DNA of 9,444 bases, taken from positions 1 through 9,444 of the forward strand of contig JAFTLD010000007.1 in the NCBI GenBank assembly GCA_017452945.1, read 5' to 3'. A program made the position numbers and the translations under genes. The DNA is from Clostridia bacterium. Its GTDB lineage: Bacteria; Bacillota_A; Clostridia; Oscillospirales; CAG-272. Under the pieces are notes generated by a model. That model did no database searches. It was not told the DNA's origin and saw only the letters and a program-made list of their open reading frames with translations. How positions within the stretch are numbered: the stretch's first letter is position 1; each line of letters begins with the position of its first letter. Positions 1 to 4,846 of the stretch are shown piece by piece.

Positions 1-7
1 TACTCAT
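1..7 (-). CDS. 5' end of an unidentified minus-strand gene (first two codons only)
   Basis: Only ATG (5-7, reverse strand), an AGT codon and one further base are inside the window, so the product cannot be named. The start is well supported: a GGAGGA ribosome binding site (reverse complement of 15-20) lies 7 bases upstream of the ATG. An extended -10 promoter (58-63) and a palindromic operator (37-54) lie upstream in the same orientation. The operator suggests a gene under one-component repressor control, for example a transporter or an autoregulated repressor; this is inference. Confidence 0.6.
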
Positions 8-11
8 AGAT

Positions 12-80
12 AAATCCTCCAAATATGTTTTTTTACTTTGACTGGCAGGTCAAACTAATTATACCATATTTGGAGGATTT
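12..80. repeat. Perfect 16-bp inverted repeat flanking a promoter/operator
   Basis: AAATCCTCCAAATATG (12-27) is exactly repeated in inverse at 65-80, with 37 bases between. The spacer holds the -10 box and palindromic operator of the minus-strand gene. The left arm carries that gene's ribosome binding site, and the right arm supplies the TG of its extended -10. If the spacer were inverted, an identical extended -10 would point to the right, toward an unoccupied GGAGG and the terminator at 106-136. Alternatively the arms could pair in a readthrough transcript and hide the ribosome binding site. Confidence 0.75.
37..66 (-). promoter_or_regulatory. Extended -10 promoter with overlapping palindromic operator
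   Basis: On the minus strand TATAAT (58-63) is preceded by TGG, giving an extended -10 (TGnTATAAT). No good -35 is seen 16-18 bases further up. Just downstream, at 37-54, is TTTGAC-N6-GTCAAA, an 18-base palindrome that would cover the predicted transcription start near 51. That is the classic place for a repressor. The form resembles TetR-type operators, but the family is a guess. Confidence 0.6.
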
Positions 81-105
81 CCTCTCATCGGCAGAGCCTC
101 TTTTG

Positions 106-136
106 AACCACGCGACTATCGCGTGGTTTTCTTTTT
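106..136 (+). terminator. Rho-independent terminator, plus strand, with no gene before it
   Basis: A 9-bp perfect stem, AACCACGCG (106-114) with CGCGTGGTT (120-128), has loop ACTAT and the tail TTCTTTTT. The T-rich tail exists only on the plus strand. No plus-strand gene is visible between the window edge and this hairpin, so its client transcript is unknown. Confidence 0.7.
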
Positions 137-167
137 ACAAGAAGGAGCTGCGCTCATGCGCAGCCCC
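136..167 (-). terminator. Probable terminator of the short lipoprotein gene
   Basis: On the minus strand a GC-rich hairpin (144-153 pairing with 158-167, 9 of 10 positions paired, loop ATGA) follows the stop at 183 by about 15 bases. Its tail, TTCTTGT, is only moderately T-rich, so termination may be incomplete. Confidence 0.5.
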
Positions 168-182
168 AAAATGTGATACTAT

Positions 183-502
183 TTAATTTTGATAAAGTGT
201 AGGATATTGATTGTTTTCCAGATTGACATAACTATAATCCCAGATAGTATCATCCCAGCCAAGAGATACGGAATAGAATGTATAGCTGCTCAATTGTTTT
301 TTCTCCATGGGAGTTGGGGACCTTGTTCGACTTGAGGGCCTTGCTCACCTTGAATACCCTGTTCTCCTTGGTCGCCTTTGTCACCCTTTTCGCCTTGGAT
401 ACCCTGTTCGCCTTGCGGCCCCGGCTGTGCCTCGGTACATGCCACCAGTACAACCGAAAGCATCATCAGGAGCGCGATCAGAAATGCCACCGTCTTTTTC
501 AT
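183..502 (-). pseudogene. Shrunken collagen-like lipoprotein paralogue with an out-of-frame C-terminal end
   Basis: Reading starts at ATG 500-502, 8 bases after GGAGG (511-515). The first frame gives 70 codons ending at 290: a lipoprotein signal peptide with lipobox LVAC (Cys22), then about twelve mostly G-x-y triplets ([12 protein letters not shown] and similar), then LPWRKNN and a stop. In the -1 frame, sequence continues past that stop to a TAA at 183-185. It reads SSYTFYSVSLGW...IWDYSYVNLENN.YPTLYQN, clearly matching the C-terminus of the large lipoprotein at 959-2671 ([12 protein letters not shown]...[19 protein letters not shown]). The middle of the family, with the Flg_new and GLUG regions, is missing. 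The join falls on AGAAAAAAC, which in frame is A-AAA-AAC, a classic -1 slippery heptamer. The simplest reading is a pseudogene made by internal deletion plus frameshift. Alternatives are a fused ~105-residue product made by slippage, or a base error in the A6 run. Confidence 0.75.
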
Positions 503-612
503 TGATTGTTCCTCCTTTTTCTATGATATCACCATACTTTTCTTGATTATATCATAGCCTTTGTCCAATGTCTACTCTTTTGTGTTAAGTTTTTCTTTGC
601 AAAAAGGGTAAT
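500..612. repeat. Duplicated promoter/leader region, copy 1
   Basis: This stretch is homologous to 2669-2783. Bases 522-565 are identical over 44 positions to 2690-2733. Weaker similarity runs on through the -35 and upstream to the GCAAAA..GG..AAT motif near 600-612. The shared signal peptide and collagen triplets extend the duplication into the genes. Confidence 0.8.
546..574 (-). promoter_or_regulatory. Sigma-A promoter of the short lipoprotein copy (weakened -35)
   Basis: On the minus strand, -35 TAGACA (569-574), a 17-base spacer and an extended -10 TGATATAAT (TATAAT at 546-551). It is a near copy of the promoter at 2714-2742, whose -35 is the perfect TTGACA. One base of the -35 has changed here, which fits decay of this copy. 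Confidence 0.75.
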
Positions 613-625
613 ATATTAGTATAGA
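597..625 (+). promoter_or_regulatory. Probable promoter of the XRE-type regulator
   Basis: TTGCAA (597-602), a 17-base spacer and TATAGA (620-625) point toward the regulator gene 20 bases downstream. It is back to back with the promoter at 546-574, with about 22 bases between the two -35 boxes, so a protein bound here could affect both. Confidence 0.5.
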
Positions 626-644
626 ACTGCAAAGGAGATCATTC

Positions 645-887
645 ATGAGCATTGGAGAAGCAGTCTGCGCACGCATTTTGGAGCTGTGTCACGAACGGCA
701 AATTACGATCAATAAGCTGGCCATGATCAGCGGCATTACACAGTCAACGTTAAACAATATTGTTAGCGGACGTAATAAAAGCACCACTATATCAACCATC
801 AAAAAGATCTGCGACGGACTGGAGATTTCCATCATAGAATTTTTTCAATCCGATTTGTTCTCTGATCTTGAGCAAGAGGTTAAGTAA
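645..887 (+). CDS. Small XRE/Cro-type helix-turn-helix transcriptional regulator
   Basis: The 80-residue protein is almost entirely one Cro/C1-type HTH domain. Helices lie at about 5-17, 21-28, 32-41 (recognition helix, TQSTLNNIVSG), 48-58 and 61-68; the pattern ISTIKKICDGLEISIIEFF is typical of this family. There is no extra sensor or dimerisation domain, so it should bind DNA as a simple dimer. The start is set by AAAGGAG (631-637), 7 bases before ATG. The gene sits between two paralogous lipoprotein genes. It is divergent from the short copy, sharing its promoter region, and convergent with the large copy through a two-way terminator. A role in controlling these lipoprotein promoters is plausible from position but not shown by sequence. 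Small stand-alone XRE proteins are also common in mobile elements, but nothing else here looks phage-derived. Confidence 0.88.
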   Translation: MSIGEAVCARILELCHERQITINKLAMISGITQSTLNNIVSGRNKSTTISTIKKICDGLEISIIEFFQSDLFSDLEQEVK

Positions 888-912
888 TCGGTCATATTTT
901 CAAAGCAAAAAT

Positions 913-950
913 CAAAGCCACCGGTCGAACCGGTGGCTTTGGTTTTTGCC
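913..950. terminator. Bidirectional terminator between convergent genes
   Basis: A 13-bp perfect stem, CAAAGCCACCGGT (913-925) with ACCGGTGGCTTTG (929-941), has a 3-base loop. It is followed by GTTTTTG on the plus strand and by ATTTTTG (906-912 region) on the minus strand. It can end both the regulator gene (stop 887) and the large lipoprotein gene (stop 959). Confidence 0.85.
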
Positions 951-958
951 AAAAAATA

Positions 959-2671
959 TTAAAATTTCAACTGTGGGAATACGTTATTTTCAACGGACAC
1001 ACTCGCATAGTTCCAAACATCCAAAGACCATCCTAACGTTATAGAATAAAAATCATAGTTGTTCAAGACTGAATTACCAACTCCGGATACGTACGTATTG
1101 ATTACGCTACCTTCGATAATGAGGAACCCGGCTCCTTTATAGCAGGTCGAAATTTCGCCGTTACTTCTGCCTGCAATATCACCGGTGTAACATGTTTGCG
1201 AAGCACCGAGGTTTATTTGACCATCCACACTTCCCAATACCAAGCATTTCTCTATCAGTGCTTTTTCCTGATTTAAGCCAACGATGCCGCCTACGTTCCC
1301 TGCACCCCTTGAAGAATACGCATTACCGTGTCCTTCAACAGTCACCTTTGCAAAGCAAGCCGAGACTCGTCCGGTATTGTTGCCTGTAACGCCACCAATA
1401 TAATACGCATCATTACTCAAAGATGCTGCTTCTCCCGAAACCAGACCGTTCACAGCGCAATCTTGAATCAACCCCTTATTCATAGCAGAAACCAATCCGA
1501 TATAACGCGTATTCTTGATGCTTGTACTAAGGCTTCCGTTCACTTCGCAGTGCTCTACCGTGCCTGCATTGACACCGCACAGGCCACCCATATACAAGGC
1601 AGTTGCACTGATCGTAGTCACGTCTGTGGAAAATGCTGAGATGCGCAAATTTCGAATGGTTCCGCTGTTGCTTGCGAATACACCCATATAGCCGTCGCCA
1701 TCCACACTCATGGTAAAGTTTCTGATCTCAAATCCCTGGCCGTCAAACAATCCCGTAAACGGAGTTTTACTGCTGCCAATTGCAGGCAACGGCATACCGT
1801 AACAGTCGATATCGTTCATAAGCACGTACGTGCCACCCAAATTGTAATTGATATTTTTAAGGTCGTTGAGATTGTAGATCTTGGTACCGGTGATGATAGA
1901 CCCCGCTTCCCATTTTGCCACCAATCGCTGACTTTCATGCACACGGTACGGTGAGGACACGGGATACTCGTCGTCAAGATCCTCATACCAACCCATAAAC
2001 GTATAACCATGATATTCAGGCGTTGGCAGTTCAATGCTTGTACCCGCTGTGACGTAAACCGTCTCGGAAGCGCCGTTCAACTCACCGCCATTCAACACAA
2101 AGCGCACCGATACCAAGCCCTCAGGAGCGGGAGTTCCGTTAATTTCGTAGAGATTATGCCACGTATCCTCATCGGTATATTTCCATTGCAGCCAGCCGTC
2201 ATGCTCGCGGAACTGCACCGTTTTGCCGTCGTTTCCGTTCAGGCCGTGAACGCCCTGTTCACCTTGGATGCCCTGTTCGCCTTGGTCGCCCTTGTCGCCC
2301 TTGTCTCCCTTATCGCCTTGTTCGCCCTTTTCACCGTTAGTCACGGTGAAATCAATGGTCTTACCGTCAGCATAAGTAATTCTGTAGGTATCTTTATTGC
2401 CATCCGAGGAAACGAACGAAATATCGGTAATACCCGCGCCGTCAAGACCGGGAACGCCCTGGATACCCTGCTCGCCTTGATCTCCCTTTTCGCCCTGTGG
2501 GCCTTGAGGACCTTGCTCACCCTGGATGCCTTGTTCTCCCTGTTCACCTTGAGGGCCTTGCTCTCCACGGATGCCCTGATTCCCCTGAGGGCCTTGCGGA
2601 CCGGTGCAGGCTACCAAGGTCGTTGAAAGCAGCATAGAAGCTACAATCAGTATCATGATCGATTTTTTCAT
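959..2671 (-). CDS. Large surface lipoprotein with collagen-like triplets, Flg_new/InlB repeat and GLUG repeats
   Basis: The protein has 570 residues. Residues 1-22 form a lipoprotein signal peptide with lipobox LVAC and lipidation at Cys22, so it should be anchored to the outer face of the membrane. Collagen-like G-x-y triplets fill 24-77 (18 triplets rich in GPQ, GEQ, GIQ) and 113-148 (12 triplets, GDK, GEQ, GIQ). They flank a small domain (about 80-112, [12 protein letters not shown]...[17 protein letters not shown]). A second insert, 152-177, has the [13 protein letters not shown]...W.NLYEI pattern often found beside such triplets. Residues 186-254 match a Flg_new/Listeria-Bacteroides repeat ([10 protein letters not shown]...[10 protein letters not shown]...LVAKW). 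From about 264 to 485 there is a predicted beta-helix of GLUG type: an entry segment (YVLMNDIDC...[16 protein letters not shown]) and about five rungs such as [19 protein letters not shown], with a Cys repeated at the same rung position (375, 405, 439, 476). Start: GGAGG (2679-2683), 7 bases before ATG. Adhesin or matrix roles are inferred, not shown. Confidence 0.9.
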   Translation of the reverse strand: MKKSIMILIVASMLLSTTLVACTGPQGPQGNQGIRGEQGPQGEQGEQGIQGEQGPQGPQGEKGDQGEQGIQGVPGLDGAGITDISFVSSDGNKDTYRITYADGKTIDFTVTNGEKGEQGDKGDKGDKGDQGEQGIQGEQGVHGLNGNDGKTVQFREHDGWLQWKYTDEDTWHNLYEINGTPAPEGLVSVRFVLNGGELNGASETVYVTAGTSIELPTPEYHGYTFMGWYEDLDDEYPVSSPYRVHESQRLVAKWEAGSIITGTKIYNLNDLKNINYNLGGTYVLMNDIDCYGMPLPAIGSSKTPFTGLFDGQGFEIRNFTMSVDGDGYMGVFASNSGTIRNLRISAFSTDVTTISATALYMGGLCGVNAGTVEHCEVNGSLSTSIKNTRYIGLVSAMNKGLIQDCAVNGLVSGEAASLSNDAYYIGGVTGNNTGRVSACFAKVTVEGHGNAYSSRGAGNVGGIVGLNQEKALIEKCLVLGSVDGQINLGASQTCYTGDIAGRSNGEISTCYKGAGFLIIEGSVINTYVSGVGNSVLNNYDFYSITLGWSLDVWNYASVSVENNVFPQLKF

Positions 2672-2783
2672 AACGGTACCTCCTTTTTGTATGATATCAC
2701 CATACTTTTCTTGATTATATCATAGCCTTTGTCTAATGTCAACTCTTGAATTAAGGGTTTCTTCGCAAAAGGCAATGTAATTG
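2669..2783. repeat. Duplicated promoter/leader region, copy 2
   Basis: This is the partner of 500-612. Bases 2690-2733 are identical to 522-565. Similarity continues upstream (TTAAG..TTTCTT.GCAAAA), but the regulator gene found upstream of copy 1 is absent here, and the sequence leads into the next terminator instead. Confidence 0.8.
2714..2742 (-). promoter_or_regulatory. Consensus sigma-A promoter of the large lipoprotein gene
   Basis: On the minus strand, TTGACA (2737-2742), an exact 17-base spacer and TATAAT (2714-2719), preceded by TGA (extended -10). This is about as strong as a housekeeping promoter can be, so without repression the gene should be highly transcribed. The leader of about 36 bases contains GTATG...CATAC arms that could form a small hairpin. 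Confidence 0.9.
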
Positions 2784-2800
2784 GAAACTCTATCAAACAT

Positions 2801-2845
2801 AAAAAGAGAACGGGGACCGTGCGAATTGCACGGTCCCCGTTCTCT
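2801..2845 (-). terminator. Very strong terminator of the sigma factor/zinc-ribbon unit
   Basis: An 18-bp perfect stem (2805-2822 with 2828-2845), GC-rich in its centre (CGGGGACCGTGC), has a 5-base loop. On the minus strand it is followed by TTTT and more T-rich sequence. It lies about 80 bases beyond the zinc-ribbon stop codon and insulates the lipoprotein promoter from upstream transcription. Confidence 0.85.
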
Positions 2846-2925
2846 CGACCGGTCAGCATGATGATATCAGATATAAACGAAGATTTATGTTTCCTGTTTA
2901 ATAAATGATACAAGCAATTATGAAA

Positions 2926-3237
2926 TTACTTTGCTCTTCTTGCCTCAAAGCATGCGCTGCAGTAAACAGGTCTGTCGTTGGAAGGCTGGAAGTTGAGCTT
3001 TGCCTCGCCACCGCACTCTGCGCAAGTAGCGATGAAATACTGGCGCTCGGGCTTGCCTGCGTTCTTCTTTGCATCACGGCATGCCTTGCAGCTCTTGGGC
3101 TTGTTCAAAAAGCCTTTTTCCTTGTAGAACTGCTGCTCACCTGCGGTGAATACGAACTCTTTGCCGCACTCCTTGCAAACCAGTGTCTCGTCAACAAATT
3201 CTTCTTCGCTAACGACTTTTACTTCATCTTCGTACAT
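2926..3237 (-). CDS. Two-domain zinc-ribbon protein (zf-trcl type)
   Basis: The 103-residue cytoplasmic protein has two four-cysteine zinc sites. The first, C21-x2-C24 ... C50-x2-C53, spans the segment CKECGKEFVFTAGEQQFY...KPKSCKACR and closely fits the 'probable zinc-ribbon' family (Pfam zf-trcl). The second, C72-x2-C75 ... C93-x2-C96 (CAECGGEAKLNF...RPVYCSACF), fits the CxxC zinc-binding domain often fused to it. The N-terminus is acidic. The exact function of the family is not known; nucleic acid or RNA polymerase contact is often assumed. The start is the only sensible one, with a weak GAGG 11 bases upstream. The gene begins 46 bases after the sigma factor stop with no terminator between, so the two are probably cotranscribed, although a separate weak promoter in the gap cannot be excluded. 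Confidence 0.85.
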   Translation of the reverse strand: MYEDEVKVVSEEEFVDETLVCKECGKEFVFTAGEQQFYKEKGFLNKPKSCKACRDAKKNAGKPERQYFIATCAECGGEAKLNFQPSNDRPVYCSACFEARRAK

Positions 3238-3283
3238 TTGTTTTTACCTCGCTTGTTGTTGGTATAATTTTTATGGTAAACCC

Positions 3284-3904
3284 TTACGGGTTGTCCCCTT
3301 GTCCGAGCACCTGCCGCAGCTTTTTGCGGATGCGGTAGATGGCATTGGAAACGGATTTTTCATCCTTTCCCATCGTTTGTGCGATATGCGCGGTGCTTGC
3401 GCCCGATACGTACATCCACCAAACGCGACTCTCATAGGATGAGAGATTGCGTTGGATCAGCAACTGCAAGGCTTCCATGCGTTCCTTGTCGATCAAGGCC
3501 TCGGCTACCGAATCCTCACAGCCAAACAGCTCAGGATTCTGCTCGATCAGGTTTTCCCCCTCTAAAGAAAGCAAAAACTCGCGTCGCTGTCTGCGGAACA
3601 CGCGCAAAGCTGAAGCCAATCCATGCCCTACGCAGATCTTGGCATACAGACCGAATTCCACGCCCTCCCGGGTTGGGTCATAGGTCTGCACTGCACTGCA
3701 GAAAACCACGCTGGCCTCCTGCCGCAGATCCTCCAGATCCGCCTCACTCATACCGTGAGCGGTATATTTACTGACCATGGATTGCAGCATTGGTGCATAT
3801 CGCTCCAAAAGTATGGCGTAGGCAACCTGATCTCCCCTTCGCGCAGCGCAAAGCAGGTCGGAGAGATCTGCGTTCTGCTGTAATTTCAAATTGGAGTTGC
3901 TCAT
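3284..3904 (-). CDS. RNA polymerase sigma factor, SigH-like (sigma-70 family)
   Basis: The 206-residue protein has sigma region 2 at about 15-105: DLLCAARRGDQVAYAILLERY (2.1), then the DLEDLRQEASVVFCSAVQTYDP core-binding/-10 segment and an FGLYAKICVGHGLASALR helix. A variable linker follows, then region 4 at about 140-200 with a helix-turn-helix (STAHIAQTMGKDEKSVSNAI) ending in YRIRKKLRQVL. The KSVSNAIYRIRKKL block and the F.LYAKICV segment parallel Bacillus SigH (KSIDNALQRVKRKL; FAELCITRQ), the stationary-phase/early sporulation sigma factor. Region 3 is missing, as in SigH and ECF factors. Start: ATG 3902-3904 with a weak GGCGGTG ribosome site. The gene has its own consensus promoter (3940-3967) and is followed by the zinc-ribbon gene. 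SigH-like is secure at family level. Whether it is the sporulation SigH itself or a lineage-specific relative cannot be decided here, so no symbol is given. Confidence 0.88.
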   Translation of the reverse strand: MSNSNLKLQQNADLSDLLCAARRGDQVAYAILLERYAPMLQSMVSKYTAHGMSEADLEDLRQEASVVFCSAVQTYDPTREGVEFGLYAKICVGHGLASALRVFRRQRREFLLSLEGENLIEQNPELFGCEDSVAEALIDKERMEALQLLIQRNLSSYESRVWWMYVSGASTAHIAQTMGKDEKSVSNAIYRIRKKLRQVLGQGDNP

Positions 3905-3939
3905 GTTTTCACCGCCATTGATAGAGTGCTACTTATACC

Positions 3940-3967
3940 ATTATATCACAAAATTACCCTTTGTCAA
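3940..3967 (-). promoter_or_regulatory. Sigma-A promoter of the SigH-like gene
   Basis: On the minus strand, TTGACA (3962-3967), a 16-base spacer and TATAAT (3940-3945) preceded by TGA (extended -10). Both hexamers are perfect consensus. The leader is about 30 bases long. Confidence 0.88.
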
Positions 3968-4025
3968 GAGATATTTTTGTCGATTTATCACATCATGCAA
4001 GATTTTATCACAGATTTTTGTCAAT
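3960..4025. promoter_or_regulatory. Repeated short motifs upstream of the sigma factor promoter
   Basis: Two direct copies of TTTATCACA (3984-3992 and 4004-4012) start exactly 20 bases apart, about two helical turns, and a related ATATCACA covers the -10 (3943-3950). Interleaved are three TTTGTC-based sites (3960-3968, 3976-3984, 4017-4025), each matching 8 of 9 positions of the Spo0A box TTTGTCRAA. The first overlaps the -35, so its match is partly trivial. Binding by Spo0A or another activator is inference. Confidence 0.4.
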
Positions 4026-4032
4026 ATTGCAC

Positions 4033-4099
4033 AATGACAAAAGCTCCCGTTTGAGCATTGTGCAATGCTTACGGAAGCTTTTTTGTGACATTTGTCATT
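4033..4099. terminator. Terminator after the DUF4364 gene, inside a larger inverted repeat
   Basis: The core hairpin pairs AAAAGCT (4039-4045) with AGCTTTT (4076-4082), CCG with CGG, and AGCATT (4054-4059) with AATGCT (4064-4069), with loop GTGC. T runs lie on both sides, T6 on the plus strand and TTTTG on the minus strand. The minus-strand DUF4364 gene, stop at 4161, is the evident client. An outer pair, AATGACAAA (4033-4041) with TTTGTCATT (4091-4099), encloses it. Confidence 0.7.
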
Positions 4100-4160
4100 T
4101 TCGGGCAAAAAGTTTGTAACTATTCACAATTTATTCACTTAAACTAAAGTGCGAAAACCC

Positions 4161-4712
4161 TTATGAGAAAAGATAATTTACGTTCCCGGCCACAAGCGCG
4201 GTCACACCTTTGTAAATATTTTCGGGATTTTCGCGGAAGTTATCCGCCATTCTCTCTGCTCGCAGTCTGCTGTCCACGGTCAGCATCACCGACATGATGA
4301 CCTCTTCCTTTTCGTACATTCTGCACTCCAGGTCATACATCTTGTCGGGGCGCTGTGTAATATTGGTAGAAATGCGCACACCGCGCTTCTGGAAATCCAG
4401 ATAGCGCAAGGCACAGCGCAAGGATTGATCCAGAATACTGGGCAAAAGATCGCTCTTAAGCTCCTCCGCCACGCATCTGCCCTTATAAGTCACCGCGTAC
4501 AGATCATCCCCTGCCTCGTTCTGCCCAACGCAGGCGATCAAATCGTTGTCCAACATATCGTAAAACGCCTCTGCAAAATCCAGATACATCACGTAATCGT
4601 TTTGCAGTGTGACGTCGTTGATGGTAACAAAACTCATGGGATATCCGATGTTCTCCATCAGATACAGCACGAATATCTTGACGTTTTTCATATCTCCGAT
4701 AGGTGAAGCCAT
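4161..4712 (-). CDS. DUF4364 family protein
   Basis: The protein has 183 residues from the start chosen here. The segment KIFVLYLMENIGYPMSF.TINDVTLQNDYVMYLDFAEAFYDMLD and the GDDLYAVTYKG strand-turn look like a winged-helix fold (about 8-85). It is followed by an alpha/beta C-terminal half containing YDLECRMYEKEEVIMSVMLTV. This is the pattern of DUF4364, a single-copy family found across Clostridia with no settled function; a DNA-binding role is suggested only by the fold. An upstream in-frame ATG (to 4787) is rejected, because AAAGGAGG (4720-4727) lies 7 bases before the ATG at 4710-4712 and the promoter -10/-35 (4737-4765) falls inside the longer reading. The gene is divergent from hom, with back-to-back promoters. 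Confidence 0.85.
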   Translation of the reverse strand: MASPIGDMKNVKIFVLYLMENIGYPMSFVTINDVTLQNDYVMYLDFAEAFYDMLDNDLIACVGQNEAGDDLYAVTYKGRCVAEELKSDLLPSILDQSLRCALRYLDFQKRGVRISTNITQRPDKMYDLECRMYEKEEVIMSVMLTVDSRLRAERMADNFRENPENIYKGVTALVAGNVNYLFS

Positions 4713-4736
4713 ACTCATCCCTCCTTTAACGTAAAG

Positions 4737-4765
4737 ATTATAGCACAAAATTTGTAAATTATCAA
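4737..4765 (-). promoter_or_regulatory. Sigma-A promoter of the DUF4364 gene
   Basis: On the minus strand, TTGATA (4760-4765), a 17-base spacer and TATAAT (4737-4742) preceded by TGC (extended -10). The predicted transcript starts about 20 bases before the start codon, which leaves just enough room for the strong ribosome site. Confidence 0.88.
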
Positions 4766-4774
4766 CTCCCTTTC

Positions 4775-4803
4775 TTGCAATTATCAAAAAAATGTGGTAT
4801 GAT
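4775..4803 (+). promoter_or_regulatory. Promoter of the hom operon
   Basis: TTGCAA (4775-4780), a 17-base spacer and TATGAT (4798-4803) preceded by TGG (extended -10). Its -35 lies only 9 bases from the -35 of the divergent DUF4364 promoter, so the two polymerases probably compete for the site. The leader is about 35 bases with no room for a T-box or riboswitch. Confidence 0.7.
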
Positions 4804-4846
4804 ATAAAATGGTATTTTATTTGAACCCTTTCGGAGGTACTTTTCC

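Noticed and set aside
2220..2620. Possible CRISPR-like or tandem repeat array on DNA level
   Set aside because: The repeats are 9-base-periodic coding triplets (G-x-y) of the lipoprotein, not repeat-spacer units.
2009..2626. Long plus-strand frame opposite the lipoprotein's triplet region (leucine/alanine-rich)
   Set aside because: It is produced by the repetitive collagen-like codons on the other strand; the repetitive LFALDALF pattern is a reverse-strand artefact.
2668..2913. An 81-codon minus-strand open frame upstream of the large lipoprotein gene
   Set aside because: It reads through the strong terminator at 2801-2845 and the lipoprotein promoter and leader; it has no domain or good start signal.
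3901..3918. Five-codon mini ORF (MAVKT) overlapping the sigma factor start by ATGA
   Set aside because: It has no ribosome site of its own and is too short to tell from chance.
3920..3932. Half-site of a CIRCE element (GAGTGCTA) in the sigma factor leader
   Set aside because: Only one arm is present with no inverse partner at the right distance; a chance 8-base match.
4713..4787. Longer N-terminus for the DUF4364 protein
   Set aside because: The added codons cover the consensus promoter and the strong ribosome binding site that serve the shorter start at 4712.
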